Of a stretch of DNA of 13,301 bases, positions 1 to 6,673 are shown in pieces. Made by a program: the position numbers and the translations under genes. The notes beneath the pieces were generated by a model that was given only the letters and a program-made list of their open reading frames with translations, was not told the DNA's origin and did no database searches. Position 1 is the stretch's first letter. Every line of letters starts with the position of its first letter. Source of the DNA: an uncultured Bacteroidaceae bacterium (GTDB lineage Bacteria > Bacteroidota > Bacteroidia > Bacteroidales > Bacteroidaceae); assembly GCA_934364765.1 (NCBI GenBank), contig CAKRMO010000007.1:1-13301 (forward strand), read 5' to 3'.

Positions 1-165
1 GTCCGATGCCGTGCTTGCCGTTGAGCGTCTTATGTTGTCCTCCACTATCGTGAACCCGTTGAGAACATCGGGCGACACGTTGAGGGCGAGCATGGCCAGC
101 AGAACGATGTACATGAGGTTGATCATCTTCTGCCTTGGAGATACCGGTCTTCTTCTAATTCCCAT
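1..165 (-). CDS. gldM: T9SS/gliding motor protein GldM (PorM), N-terminal fragment cut by window edge
   Basis: The minus strand from the ATG at 165-163 encodes 55 residues and runs off the left end of the window. The fragment starts MGIRRRPVSPRQKMINLMY and continues with a hydrophobic stretch and LNVSPDVLNGF. This is the typical GldM/PorM N-terminus: a short basic cytoplasmic tail, the PRQKMINLMY motif, then the single membrane helix. GldM family proteins pair with GldL in the inner membrane to form the proton-driven T9SS motor, and their large periplasmic domains reach the GldK/GldN ring. The gene lies 51 bp downstream of gldL in the expected order. The ATG was chosen because it is the first in frame and fits the family N-terminus. 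The rest of the protein and any gldN lie outside the window. Confidence 0.93.
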   Translation of the reverse strand, partial: MGIRRRPVSPRQKMINLMYIVLLAMLALNVSPDVLNGFTIVEDNIRRSTASTASD

Positions 166-216
166 TTTGCTGTGTTGGTTTCGCTGTTTGTGGCAAATGC
201 CGGTTTTGCTGCGGCG

Positions 217-1023
217 TTATTCGGTTTCGCCGGCTGAAGATGCCGCTGCGGCGTTCTTCATGTTTACCGTGAGGGCTTTTATCATCCGGCTGTAAACGCC
301 GTTGAGCTCCTCTATCTGCCTTGCCATTTTGCGGGTCTGCTCGTTTATCTGGTCTATTGTGCCTATCTGCGAGCTTATGTTCTTCAGTTGCAGTTCGTAA
401 ACCGTGTTGATGCCCGTAAGGGTGCGGTTGAGGTTTATCATCTCCTCGCTGTCGGTGGTCATCTTGCGGCTTTGCTCCTCCACCTTGGTGAGCACTTCTG
501 TCAGCTCCTTCAGTTTGTCAACATAGTTCTGCGTAACGTCTCCGAGTTCGGGGTTTGCCGCGTTGCCGGCATCGGTAAGAACAGCCGCGCTGCCGTTCAT
601 CACAATTCCGCCGCCTTGTGCGGGCGCACTTGCCGCCGCCGCTGTCTGCGGGATTTCGCCGCCCGCCGTTTGCTGCCCTGCTGCGCCGCCTCCGCCGATT
701 ATTATTGTGGTGCCGCCTGTGCCTCCGGTTTCGGCCTGTTCTGCATTTTCATCTTCGGCTTCGGGACTTTCCTCAAGTTCGGGTGTTTCCCCGTCGGTGT
801 CGAACGGACGGTCGAACGCCGAAAGGAAGAACACGATAACCTCCGTGCCCATACCGATGAAAAGCATTATGTCTGCGCCGAAAAGGTGGGTGAGCTTGAA
901 GAGCGCACCGAGGATTACGATTGACGCGCCCCAGGAGTATGCGTAGTTCAGGAACGTCTGCCCAGGCACGCTGTCCATCCAGCGTTGCAGGCGCACTATT
1001 ATGTTGAAGCTGTTTGCCTTCAT
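217..1023 (-). CDS. gldL: T9SS/gliding motor protein GldL (PorL), inner membrane
   Basis: This gene encodes 268 residues. GldL is the inner-membrane partner of GldM in the proton-motive-force motor of the T9SS. Two membrane helices are visible at about residues 25-45 (ending GALFKL) and 52-70 (FIGMGTEVIVFFLSAFD). The second carries an acidic residue, E61, and the first ends with K43; charged residues in this membrane pair are known to matter for the motor. Residues 72-96 are acidic. Residues about 98-150 are a low-complexity Gly/Ala/Thr/Gln linker. Residues 165-255 are a coiled-coil-like cytoplasmic region with the family-typical stretch from NLNRTLTGINTVYELQL to EELNGVYSRMIKAL. The ATG at 1023 lies 10 bp after the gldK stop, which implies co-transcription. 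The linker is the only odd part. Confidence 0.93.
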   Translation of the reverse strand: MKANSFNIIVRLQRWMDSVPGQTFLNYAYSWGASIVILGALFKLTHLFGADIMLFIGMGTEVIVFFLSAFDRPFDTDGETPELEESPEAEDENAEQAETGGTGGTTIIIGGGGAAGQQTAGGEIPQTAAAASAPAQGGGIVMNGSAAVLTDAGNAANPELGDVTQNYVDKLKELTEVLTKVEEQSRKMTTDSEEMINLNRTLTGINTVYELQLKNISSQIGTIDQINEQTRKMARQIEELNGVYSRMIKALTVNMKNAAAASSAGETE

Positions 1024-1033
1024 GACTTATATT

Positions 1034-2479
1034 TTATTTCTTTTTGTCCTTGTTTGTCCCGGCTTCCGCCCCCGCCAGCGAGCGCACGCAGCGGAAGCCT
1101 ATGTAGGAGCGGGGCTGGTTTTGGTATTCGAACGTCCTCCATGCCGAGCGTATCAGCGACTCGGGGTCTTTCCACGATCCTCCCCTCACAACTTTTTTCT
1201 TCAGGCGGTAGGGGTCTTCCTTGGCGGCGTTGTATTTCAGTTCGGGGTTGATGTCGCTCATGTTGCTAACGCCCGCCTCGGTGTATTCGGTGTTTGTCCA
1301 TTCAGCCGCGTTGCCAGCCATGTCGAACAGGCCGTTGGAGTTTGCGCCATAGATGCCCACTTTCGAGGTTATGAGGTTGCCGTCTTCGGTGTAGTTGCCC
1401 CTGTCGGGCTTGAAGTTGGCGAAGAAGCAGCCCTTGTCGTTCTTTGTGCCGCCGTCTTTCCATGGGAACGGATTGCCCTCCTTGCCCCGGGCGGCGTATT
1501 CCCACTCTATCTCAGACGGCAGGCGGTAGCGCTGCACGTTTCTCGCCTCCGGGCCGAGTCCCCTCAGAAGGTATTCTGTCCTCCACGCACAGAAGGCGTT
1601 TGCCTGTTCCCATGTTACGCCCACCACGGGGTAGTCGTTGTATGAGGGCGAGGAGAAATATGTTTTGAGGTACACCTCGTTGTTGGCGTTGTGGAAGTCG
1701 TTCACCCAGCACGTGGTGTCGGGATACACGTTCACTATGTACGTGTTCAGGAAGTCGTACATGCTCGACAGCGGGCGCGTTATGGTCTGCCTCACTATGT
1801 TTCCGTCGTCGTCAACGTATGCGGTGTCTTTCGAAATCATGACAACCTCGTTGGGGTCTGCCGGATTGTCGGTGTCGAGCGAGCGTTCCTCGGGGTTCAG
1901 GCGGTATTTGCGCATGGCCGCCTTGGCGTAGTCGAAAATCTCGTAGCGGTAGTTAAGCTGCTTCGTGTCGAGCATTCGCGAGCCGTCTATGGGGTGGTAG
2001 GTGTAAACGCTCTCGATTGCGCGCTCCTCGTCCTCCGTCGGCTTGCGCCAGGGGATGGGCTTTTTCCAGTTGAGGTGGGGCGTTACGGGGTCGCCGTATT
2101 TGTCCTCCTCTATCTTGTAGGTTTCGTCGCCTCCGTAGCTCGGGTCGGCAAGACGCTCGCGGATTATGCTGTCGCGCACCCAGTAAACAAACTGCCTGTA
2201 CATGGAGTTCGTAACTTCGGTCTGGTCCATCCAAAAGCCGTCAACCGAAATGTCCTTCTGCGGAATCACGTTCCCCCAAAGGCTGTCCTGCTCGGCAAGC
2301 CCCACTTTCAGGTATCCGCGTGGCACTTTCACCATTCCGTAGGGCGCAGGCTCTTCCGAGCGCACCCCGCGTTGTCCTGTTACTTCGCCCCCGTCGGTCA
2401 TCATCTTCTTGCTGCTGAAGCACGAGGCGAGCGTCAGGCACAGGATGAAGGCTGTGAAGGCATAAGCTATTTGTTTCAT
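1034..2479 (-). CDS. gldK: T9SS/gliding lipoprotein GldK (PorK), FGE-sulfatase fold
   Basis: This gene encodes 481 residues. It has a lipoprotein signal with lipobox LASC (Cys20), so it is an outer-membrane-anchored lipoprotein facing the periplasm. The rest is a formylglycine-generating-enzyme/sulfatase-modifying-factor fold. Its landmarks are a domain start near GFWMDQTEVTN (81-91), YPVVGVTWEQANAFCAWR (283-300), RLPSEIEWEYAARG (319-332), NGLFDMAGNAAEWT (382-395), RGGSW (432-436) and SYIGFRCVR (458-466). In the T9SS, GldK/PorK forms a large periplasmic ring with GldN/PorN and is not known to act as an enzyme. The gene begins 21 bp after the porP stop and ends 10 bp before gldL, in the known porP-porK-porL-porM order. 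A long insertion at about residues 110-270 separates the first FGE motif from the rest, and the tail is lysine-rich (KDKKK). Confidence 0.95.
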   Translation of the reverse strand: MKQIAYAFTAFILCLTLASCFSSKKMMTDGGEVTGQRGVRSEEPAPYGMVKVPRGYLKVGLAEQDSLWGNVIPQKDISVDGFWMDQTEVTNSMYRQFVYWVRDSIIRERLADPSYGGDETYKIEEDKYGDPVTPHLNWKKPIPWRKPTEDEERAIESVYTYHPIDGSRMLDTKQLNYRYEIFDYAKAAMRKYRLNPEERSLDTDNPADPNEVVMISKDTAYVDDDGNIVRQTITRPLSSMYDFLNTYIVNVYPDTTCWVNDFHNANNEVYLKTYFSSPSYNDYPVVGVTWEQANAFCAWRTEYLLRGLGPEARNVQRYRLPSEIEWEYAARGKEGNPFPWKDGGTKNDKGCFFANFKPDRGNYTEDGNLITSKVGIYGANSNGLFDMAGNAAEWTNTEYTEAGVSNMSDINPELKYNAAKEDPYRLKKKVVRGGSWKDPESLIRSAWRTFEYQNQPRSYIGFRCVRSLAGAEAGTNKDKKK

Positions 2480-2500
2480 GTTCTGATGTTGTTTCTATGT

Positions 2501-3439
2501 TTACAGATAGCGCACGCTTTTGTGGCGGTTGCGCCCTTTTTTATACAGGTTCAAGTCGAGGCGGTATTGCAGCACAATCTCGTGCGCACCGCTTTTCAGG
2601 TCGGGCATCGAGGTGTATGCCTCGTAGGAGTAGCTGACGGTTATTCCGTGGAAAAGCCCCCCGATGAACGCGGCGGCGGAGTGCTGCGGGCTGTAGGTCG
2701 CTCCCGCAAAGAGCTTTTTCTTGTCGTCGTGCAGCTCCACGCGCCCGCTTATGTCCGCCCTGAAGTCGCCCCCGTCATACATGCAGAGCACGGCGGGGTG
2801 TATTGTAATTAACGGATTTCGCAGCTTGATATTGTATCCGGCGGTGAAATAATAGGTGGGATCGATTTTCAGCTCGTTGGTCTCGCCCAGCATCACGGTG
2901 GGCGACAGTATGTGAGCCATCGACGCCCCCGCATACCAGTTTTTGTGGCGGTAGAAAAGCCCCGCGCTCATGTCAACCTTCGAACCTGTAACCTTTGATG
3001 TGGGTATAGCGGGGTCGTTTGAGGTTTCCAGATCGGCCTTCGTGCCGTCAAACTCCTCGGAAAGCAAATCGGCCTGTGCGCCGATGCTCAGCCGCCCGCC
3101 AAAAAGCTTTTCGATGTGGAACGCATATTGCGCCGAGAATTTTTTGTGCGAGAAAAGTCCGAGCTCGTCGTTTTGGAACAAAAGCCCCACGCCGTTGCGC
3201 TTTTTCAGGACGATGAACGGCATGTCGGCCGAGGCGTACATCGTTTTGGGGGCGTTGCGGAAGCCGGTCATCTGCATGGAGTACGCCCCGGTTATGTTGA
3301 GCGCGTCCTCGTTTCCGGCGGCGGCGGGGTTGAACGACGTTTCCATCATCCAGAAATGGGTGTATTCCGGGTCATACTGCCCCCTCACGGCGCAGCACGC
3401 CGCAAAGAGCGTAAATAATATGAGCAGACTTTTGCGCAT
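2501..3439 (-). CDS. porP: T9SS outer-membrane protein of the PorP/SprF family
   Basis: This gene encodes 312 residues. A signal peptide (MRKSLLILFTLFAACCAVRGQ) is followed by the family-typical N-terminus with YDPEYTHFWMMETSFNPAAAG and then alternating beta-strand segments ending in LQYRLDLNLY. PorP/SprF proteins are outer-membrane barrels that work with T9SS machinery or its surface substrates. Many paralogs exist in Bacteroidota genomes, but the copy directly before gldK corresponds to porP of Porphyromonas. The ATG at 3439-3437 directly precedes the signal peptide. This is the first gene of the T9SS unit. Upstream, TATGTTTT (minus strand of 3493-3500) and TTTATTTG (minus strand of 3487-3494) each match five of the six fixed positions of the -7 consensus TAnnTTTG; no convincing -33 TTTG is seen. 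A copy of the dispersed element ends about 135 bp upstream of the start codon. Confidence 0.92.
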   Translation of the reverse strand: MRKSLLILFTLFAACCAVRGQYDPEYTHFWMMETSFNPAAAGNEDALNITGAYSMQMTGFRNAPKTMYASADMPFIVLKKRNGVGLLFQNDELGLFSHKKFSAQYAFHIEKLFGGRLSIGAQADLLSEEFDGTKADLETSNDPAIPTSKVTGSKVDMSAGLFYRHKNWYAGASMAHILSPTVMLGETNELKIDPTYYFTAGYNIKLRNPLITIHPAVLCMYDGGDFRADISGRVELHDDKKKLFAGATYSPQHSAAAFIGGLFHGITVSYSYEAYTSMPDLKSGAHEIVLQYRLDLNLYKKGRNRHKSVRYL

Positions 3440-3693
3440 AACTCATTTCTATAACTGACAATGTTGCCTGTTATTGTATGGTATGGCAAATAAAAACATA
3501 GGTTCGGAACAGGAAATCAGAAAAAGGCAGTTTTGTCCCGCATTCCCCACGGCATATCCCTTTGGCTTGTTGCCAGAGAAACTGCAAACATCGCTAAAGT
3601 TGTATAACGTGCTGAGTTTCAAAGAAATGTATGTATAAAAGAAATCTACTATAACGAGTTGTTTTTCAGGAGCTTGTAAGAGGCGAAAAAAGG

Positions 3694-3773
3694 TCTGATG
3701 TAATTTGAATTATATCTGATATAATTTTTCCTACGTCCTATGTAGTTTTTCCTGCGTCTGATGTAGTTTTCCG
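3694..3773 (+). repeat. 21-bp tandem array in element copy 1 (four units)
   Basis: Units begin with TCTGAT or a close variant at 3694, 3715, 3736 (TCCTAT) and 3757, so the period is exactly 21. The approximate unit is TCTGATGTAGTTTTTCCTG plus two variable bases; unit 1 has a divergent tail (TTTGAATTATA). T-tracts begin at 3725, 3746 and 3767, again 21 bp apart, which is two turns of B-DNA. There are no unique spacers between units. Confidence 0.88.
3708..3726. other. Perfect AT-rich dyad inside element copy 1
   Basis: AATTATAT (3708-3715) and ATATAATT (3719-3726) are perfect inverted repeats around CTG. The equivalent site in copy 2 (6808-6826) keeps seven of the eight pairs. It spans the junction of tandem units 1 and 2. 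It could be a protein-binding dyad or, in RNA, a weak hairpin. Confidence 0.7.
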
Positions 3774-3859
3774 GGGTTGAGGTACAGATGAGCGATTATG
3801 GTTTTGCGGAAATTATATGAACGGTGTATGTTGTTTTTTGATTGCAACGGTATATATGC

Positions 3860-3965
3860 AGGGGCGTATGGCATACGCCCTGTATGCCACAGCATGAACC
3901 GCATTGCAAGCCAACGCCACAATATTGCAAAAGCGGCGCAATTCGGGCGTATGCAATACGCCCCT
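3860..3965. repeat. Inverted pair of REP-like palindromes (REPIN-like)
   Basis: On the + strand, 3860-3880 is A followed by GGGGCGTATGGCATACGCCC, with palindrome arms GGGCGTATG and CATACGCCC around one base. On the minus strand, 3965-3945 reads A followed by GGGGCGTATTGCATACGCCC, identical at 20 of 21 positions. The two therefore face each other across 64 bp. The second is preceded on its own strand by GTAG overlapping the first G, like the GTAG head of classical REP sequences. Two inverted REPs define a REPIN, a structure mobilised in trans by RAYT (TnpA-REP) transposases. No RAYT gene is in the window. A second overlapping hairpin, GGCATAC/GTATGCC (3870-3888), adds structure. Confidence 0.7.
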
Positions 3966-4041
3966 ACGGAGGCGCAATTCGTTGATTAATCGGATGTTGA
4001 AAAGCGTGTTCGCAAACCGCAAAATCCTGTTCCTACATATA

Positions 4042-4071
4042 AGTTCCCATATCCCAACTCATGTGGGAACT
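4042..4071. other. Unassigned stem-loop
   Basis: AGTTCCCA (4042-4049) pairs perfectly with TGGGAACT (4064-4071). The stem extends to 11 pairs with one T-G wobble, leaving the 8-nt loop CCCAACTC. No T-run follows on either strand, so it does not look like a rho-independent terminator. Its role is unknown. Confidence 0.55.
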
Positions 4072-4108
4072 GACAAACGCCAATCCCTCCAAATCGTACA
4101 GGTATAAA

Positions 4109-4143
4109 TTAAGGTATGCCGTAAGTTTTTCGGCATACCTTAA
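4109..4143 (-). terminator. Rho-independent terminator of unit 2
   Basis: A perfect 13-bp stem (TTAAGGTATGCCG at 4109-4121 and CGGCATACCTTAA at 4131-4143) closes a 9-nt loop. It lies 83 bp after the stop of the beta-barrel gene. On the minus strand the stem is followed by the T-rich TTTATACC and overlaps TTAATTTAT, so the T-tract is weak. No + strand gene reads into it. Confidence 0.75.
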
Positions 4144-4226
4144 CCTTATTTTGCCACAGGGAAGTTTGCACCCACAGCGGCTTTCCGCTTGAAGCCGGCG
4201 CAATCCCCCTGCCCGAAAAAGCCTCC

Positions 4227-4988
4227 TTACGGAGCGGAAATGTTTATCTTCAAAACCGCCGAAAGCGTGCCGATGCCCTTGGGGGCATAGTCGCCGTGGT
4301 TGCCAAGAAGAATTTTGTAGCTTCCCCTGACGCCGACTGCCACGACAGGGCTGATGCCGTACTCCGCCGACAACTGCACCGGGATATAAGCGGAATTGAA
4401 CTTATGGCGCGTGTTCTCGGCGTTCATCCAAGTGTTTATCGTTTCCTTGTATTCCCCGCTCCAACGCTCGTGCCCCAGCAGAATGGCGTAGGTGTTGCCC
4501 TTGGCGAAAAGCCAGCCGAAGCCGGTTCCCGCATAAAGGCCGAAACGCTTGCAGGGACAGTTCTCCCAAAGTTTCAGCACGTTGTATTCCATTGTCAGAT
4601 CAACGGCATGGTAGCGCGTCCACATCTTTGAATACGCCAGACCGCCATACTGTTCGGACAGTTCCCCTTCGCCGCCCGAAGCCTCCAAAGGCTGGAACTC
4701 GGAGAACCGCTGCTCGCGGGCGTATTTTGAGAAGTCATAGTTCACTCCCAGACGAAGCCAAGGGCGGATGCTGAACGAAGCCCCCGCGCCTATCCCGGCG
4801 AACACATTCATGCCCGGCGCGGCATCCTTGCCCGACATTCCAACTCCATGCACCATAGTCGCGCCCTCCTCCACATAGAAGCTCCATACAGGGGGGCGGT
4901 GCGGTTTGCATTCCCGCTCCTGCGCCGCGACGCCGGTGAACAGCGCGGAACATAGCGCAAATGATATTACAGTCAAAAACCTTTTCAT
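4227..4988 (-). CDS. Outer-membrane beta-barrel protein of unknown function
   Basis: This gene encodes 253 residues from the ATG at 4988. An in-frame TTG at 4997 gives three more residues, but the ATG directly precedes the signal peptide (MKRFLTVISFALCSALFTGVAAQ) and is preferred. The mature protein shows repeated amphipathic strands rich in aromatic and Gly residues, for example FAGIGAGASFSIRPWLRLGV, RFGLYAGTGFGWLF and AVGVRGSYKILLG, with a hydrophobic C-terminal strand (GTLSAVLKINISAP). This pattern fits a small outer-membrane barrel of the OmpA/OmpX-like or porin-family type. No specific subfamily was recognised. It has Cys29 plus a CPC pair in the middle (ENCPCKRF). It starts 14 bp after the stop of the repeat lipoprotein, so the two are probably co-transcribed and may act together at the outer membrane. 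Confidence 0.8.
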   Translation of the reverse strand: MKRFLTVISFALCSALFTGVAAQERECKPHRPPVWSFYVEEGATMVHGVGMSGKDAAPGMNVFAGIGAGASFSIRPWLRLGVNYDFSKYAREQRFSEFQPLEASGGEGELSEQYGGLAYSKMWTRYHAVDLTMEYNVLKLWENCPCKRFGLYAGTGFGWLFAKGNTYAILLGHERWSGEYKETINTWMNAENTRHKFNSAYIPVQLSAEYGISPVVAVGVRGSYKILLGNHGDYAPKGIGTLSAVLKINISAP

Positions 4989-5002
4989 GGCGAACAAACG
5001 GT

Positions 5003-6484
5003 TTAATTGTCTTCGACTATCATAATTTCCCGGGAATGATCGTCGGGAGCATTCTTAAGAAGTTCCAAATCAGGGAAGCCCCAAATCCCGCTTGCGGCTT
5101 TCACCGCCTCGGACCAACATTCATACTCAATATAGTCCGTTTTTTGCGTGAATTTGTCTTTCTCGCCCATGGACTCCACTTTGAGTTTCTTGCCGGCGGC
5201 CCTGCTGCCTATCTCCACTTGGAAAACATAGTAACAGCTCCTGTGCACCTTTTTCAGGTAATAGCATGAATGCCCTGCCTTGCTGACTGTCCTGGGATTG
5301 TTGCTCCCGGTATGGAAGTCTGCCGCAAGAATTATCTCACTCGAATTCTGTATGGCGCGCAGTATTCCCCCCTCCTCATAAAGAGGACCGCAGAAACTTG
5401 AAGGCTCATAGCCGGAGATAGGATATTTACCCGAGGACGGTTTCCACCAGAATTTGTACTTCGTCCGCAAAGAGAGGGGAACCAAGTCCTTTAGCATTCT
5501 CACCATATCGTAGTTCTGATGATTGGCATTCCAGAAAGCGTCATCCACCAGCAGGTAATCGTCTCCCACCTCCACCAGTTCGTCTTTCGTGAACGAGTAG
5601 GACGAGATGCTGTTGAGGGCTTTCAAAATCAGTTCCTGCTTGGCGTTGATGTCCACCACGCCCTGCTCAATTGCCTGCTTGATGGCTTCCAGTTTCAAAG
5701 CCAGACTGGAAGACGAAGAACTTATCGCCTCGCTTATGGCCTCAAGCTTTTCGTTGGCTGTTCCTGCGGTGGAGTTCAAAGCGTCAATCGCCGCCTTCAC
5801 GAGGGCAAGCGTGCTGTCATCGCCCACAAGCCCGGCGTCAACCACCCCTTTTATCAGGGCAAGCTTTTCGGAAAGTTTCGCCGTCTGCGAGACTATCACA
5901 TCGTTTATCGCCACGAGTTTCTCCTCAAGCGAGCCTTTAAGAGACTCTACCGCAGCCTTCACCAATTCCGTAGCCGCAGCGTTCTTGTCGAAGCCTTTCT
6001 CCGCCGTTTCGGCAATAATGGCAAGGGCTTTTTCTATCAATTCCATTTTGGAGCTGAGGGCTGTTGACTGCGCCTCAACGGCACTTTTCACGGCGTCGAG
6101 CTTTTCTGCCGTTGTGGTGTTGGCTGCCTTTATGTTGTCGATAAGCTTGTTGGTCAGTTCCTCATACTTGAGAACTCCGTTATCATAGGCAGCTATCATC
6201 AGCCCAAATTTCTCGGAAAGAGTCAGGGTCTGGTTCTCGAGAGCCTCCTCCAAGAGAGACATCTTTTCTGAAAGGGTCAATGTCTGTTTCTTCATGGCAT
6301 CCTCCACAAGGTCCAGTTTTTGGGAAATCGTCAAAGTCTGGTCGCGGAGGGCGGCAACAACCTCACTGTAGTCGTTTGTGATGGTTGTGGTCTGCTGGAA
6401 TCTGATTTCGGGAGAGTCATACTCGCACGAAACTACCGCAGCAAGTGCCGCGCAGATGGTCAGGTTTACAAGAAATCTTTTCAT
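5003..6484 (-). CDS. Lipoprotein with 18-residue helical repeats and unassigned C-terminal domain
   Basis: This gene encodes 493 residues. The lipobox VVSC places the lipidated cysteine at residue 20, followed by EYDS. Residues about 40-295 are almost entirely helical repeats of roughly 18 residues with the pattern T-L-S-E-K-L-x-L-I-x-x-A-hydrophobic. Clear units start at Q49, Q67 and Q85 (QTLTLSEK). The key lysines recur at 56/74/92, 128/146, 189/207 and 246/264/282, each step exactly 18. LVKAAVESL (174) and LVKAAIDAL (228) are 54 residues apart, which is three repeats. Residues 295-493 form a globular part rich in Tyr/Trp, with four Cys (365, 407, 417, 456), that I do not recognise. The architecture suggests a membrane-anchored stalk holding a binding or effector domain away from the membrane. 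The stalk resembles coiled coils, so weak database hits to structural proteins may mislead. Confidence 0.75.
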   Translation of the reverse strand: MKRFLVNLTICAALAAVVSCEYDSPEIRFQQTTTITNDYSEVVAALRDQTLTISQKLDLVEDAMKKQTLTLSEKMSLLEEALENQTLTLSEKFGLMIAAYDNGVLKYEELTNKLIDNIKAANTTTAEKLDAVKSAVEAQSTALSSKMELIEKALAIIAETAEKGFDKNAAATELVKAAVESLKGSLEEKLVAINDVIVSQTAKLSEKLALIKGVVDAGLVGDDSTLALVKAAIDALNSTAGTANEKLEAISEAISSSSSSLALKLEAIKQAIEQGVVDINAKQELILKALNSISSYSFTKDELVEVGDDYLLVDDAFWNANHQNYDMVRMLKDLVPLSLRTKYKFWWKPSSGKYPISGYEPSSFCGPLYEEGGILRAIQNSSEIILAADFHTGSNNPRTVSKAGHSCYYLKKVHRSCYYVFQVEIGSRAAGKKLKVESMGEKDKFTQKTDYIEYECWSEAVKAASGIWGFPDLELLKNAPDDHSREIMIVEDN

Positions 6485-6576
6485 AGAATCTGTCGTTAAA
6501 GGCAGTAGCCTGGTTATAATTAAAGTTAGTTATTGGTTACACACTCATGTTCGCATCGCCAACCCTTATAACAGGC

Positions 6577-6599
6577 TTGCACGGCGCAACGCCCTGCAA
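6577..6599. promoter_or_regulatory. Inverted repeat overlapping the unit 2 promoter (candidate operator)
   Basis: TTGCA (6577-6581) and GGCG (6583-6586) mirror CGCC (6590-6593) and TGCAA (6595-6599), giving 9 of 10 pairs around CAA with one C-C mismatch. It overlaps the -7 hexamer region and the predicted start of transcription. It could be an operator, or a hairpin at the 5' end of the message. Confidence 0.45.
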
Positions 6600-6604
6600 A
6601 TATA
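6597..6604 (-). promoter_or_regulatory. Bacteroidota-type -7 promoter element for the lipoprotein/barrel unit
   Basis: The minus strand reads TATATTTG, a full match to TAnnTTTG. The predicted transcription start is near 6590, leaving a leader of about 105 nt before the ATG at 6484. The upstream TTTG/TTG (-33) element is not clear; TTG within TTATTGCG lies about 23 bp upstream, somewhat too far. Confidence 0.55.
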
Positions 6605-6673
6605 CAAATTTTTTAATTAAAGACACGCAATAAAGCCCTACTATCCACATATTTATTTTGCATTCAAGTTCAC

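Larger units (their letters stand above)
3576..3773 (+). repeat. Dispersed intergenic element, copy 1
   Basis: This is one of three related sequences in the window; it is oriented + by convention. Landmarks in order are GAAACTGC (3578), GAGTTTC (3614), GTTTTTCAG (3661), the invariant AAAAAAGGTCTGATGT (3686-3701), TTTGAATTATATC (3704-3716) and the 21-bp tandem units to about 3773. In copy 2 the distance from GAGTTTC to GTTTTTCAG is the same 47 nt, and so is the distance from GTTTTTCAG to the invariant block. That makes common ancestry much more likely than chance. The left boundary is approximate. The copy lies upstream of the porP-gldKLM unit. No coding potential is seen. Possible natures are a non-autonomous mobile repeat, a regulatory module or a transcription boundary element. 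Confidence 0.85.
3440..4226. other. 787-bp intergenic region between the unit 2 end and porP
   Basis: No credible gene is present here: the short open frames are under 70 codons, overlap palindromes and have no recognisable family features. Reading left to right, the region holds the presumed porP promoter (about 3485-3500), dispersed element copy 1 (about 3576-3773), an inverted pair of REP-like palindromes (3860-3965), an unassigned hairpin (4042-4071) and a strong terminator (4109-4143). The region 3781-3859 is AT-rich with nothing recognised. Confidence 0.8.

Noticed and set aside
1034..2479. Active formylglycine-generating enzyme or sulfatase-modifying factor
   Set aside because: The fold is shared, but the lipobox and the porP-gldK-gldL-gldM order identify the structural T9SS protein GldK.
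1691..2812. Long + strand open frame (373 codons) antisense to gldK/porP
   Set aside because: It lies opposite two well-recognised genes, its product has no family features, and such frames arise from the codon bias of the minus-strand genes. The same applies to + frames at 8192-9085, 9608-10519 and 5519-6188.
3731..4107. Short open frames in the porP upstream gap
   Set aside because: They are under 70 codons, overlap the REP-like palindromes and the dispersed element, and encode no recognisable signal or domain.
4989..4997. Upstream TTG start for the beta-barrel protein
   Set aside because: The ATG at 4988 starts a standard signal peptide directly, and TTG would only add MFA before it.
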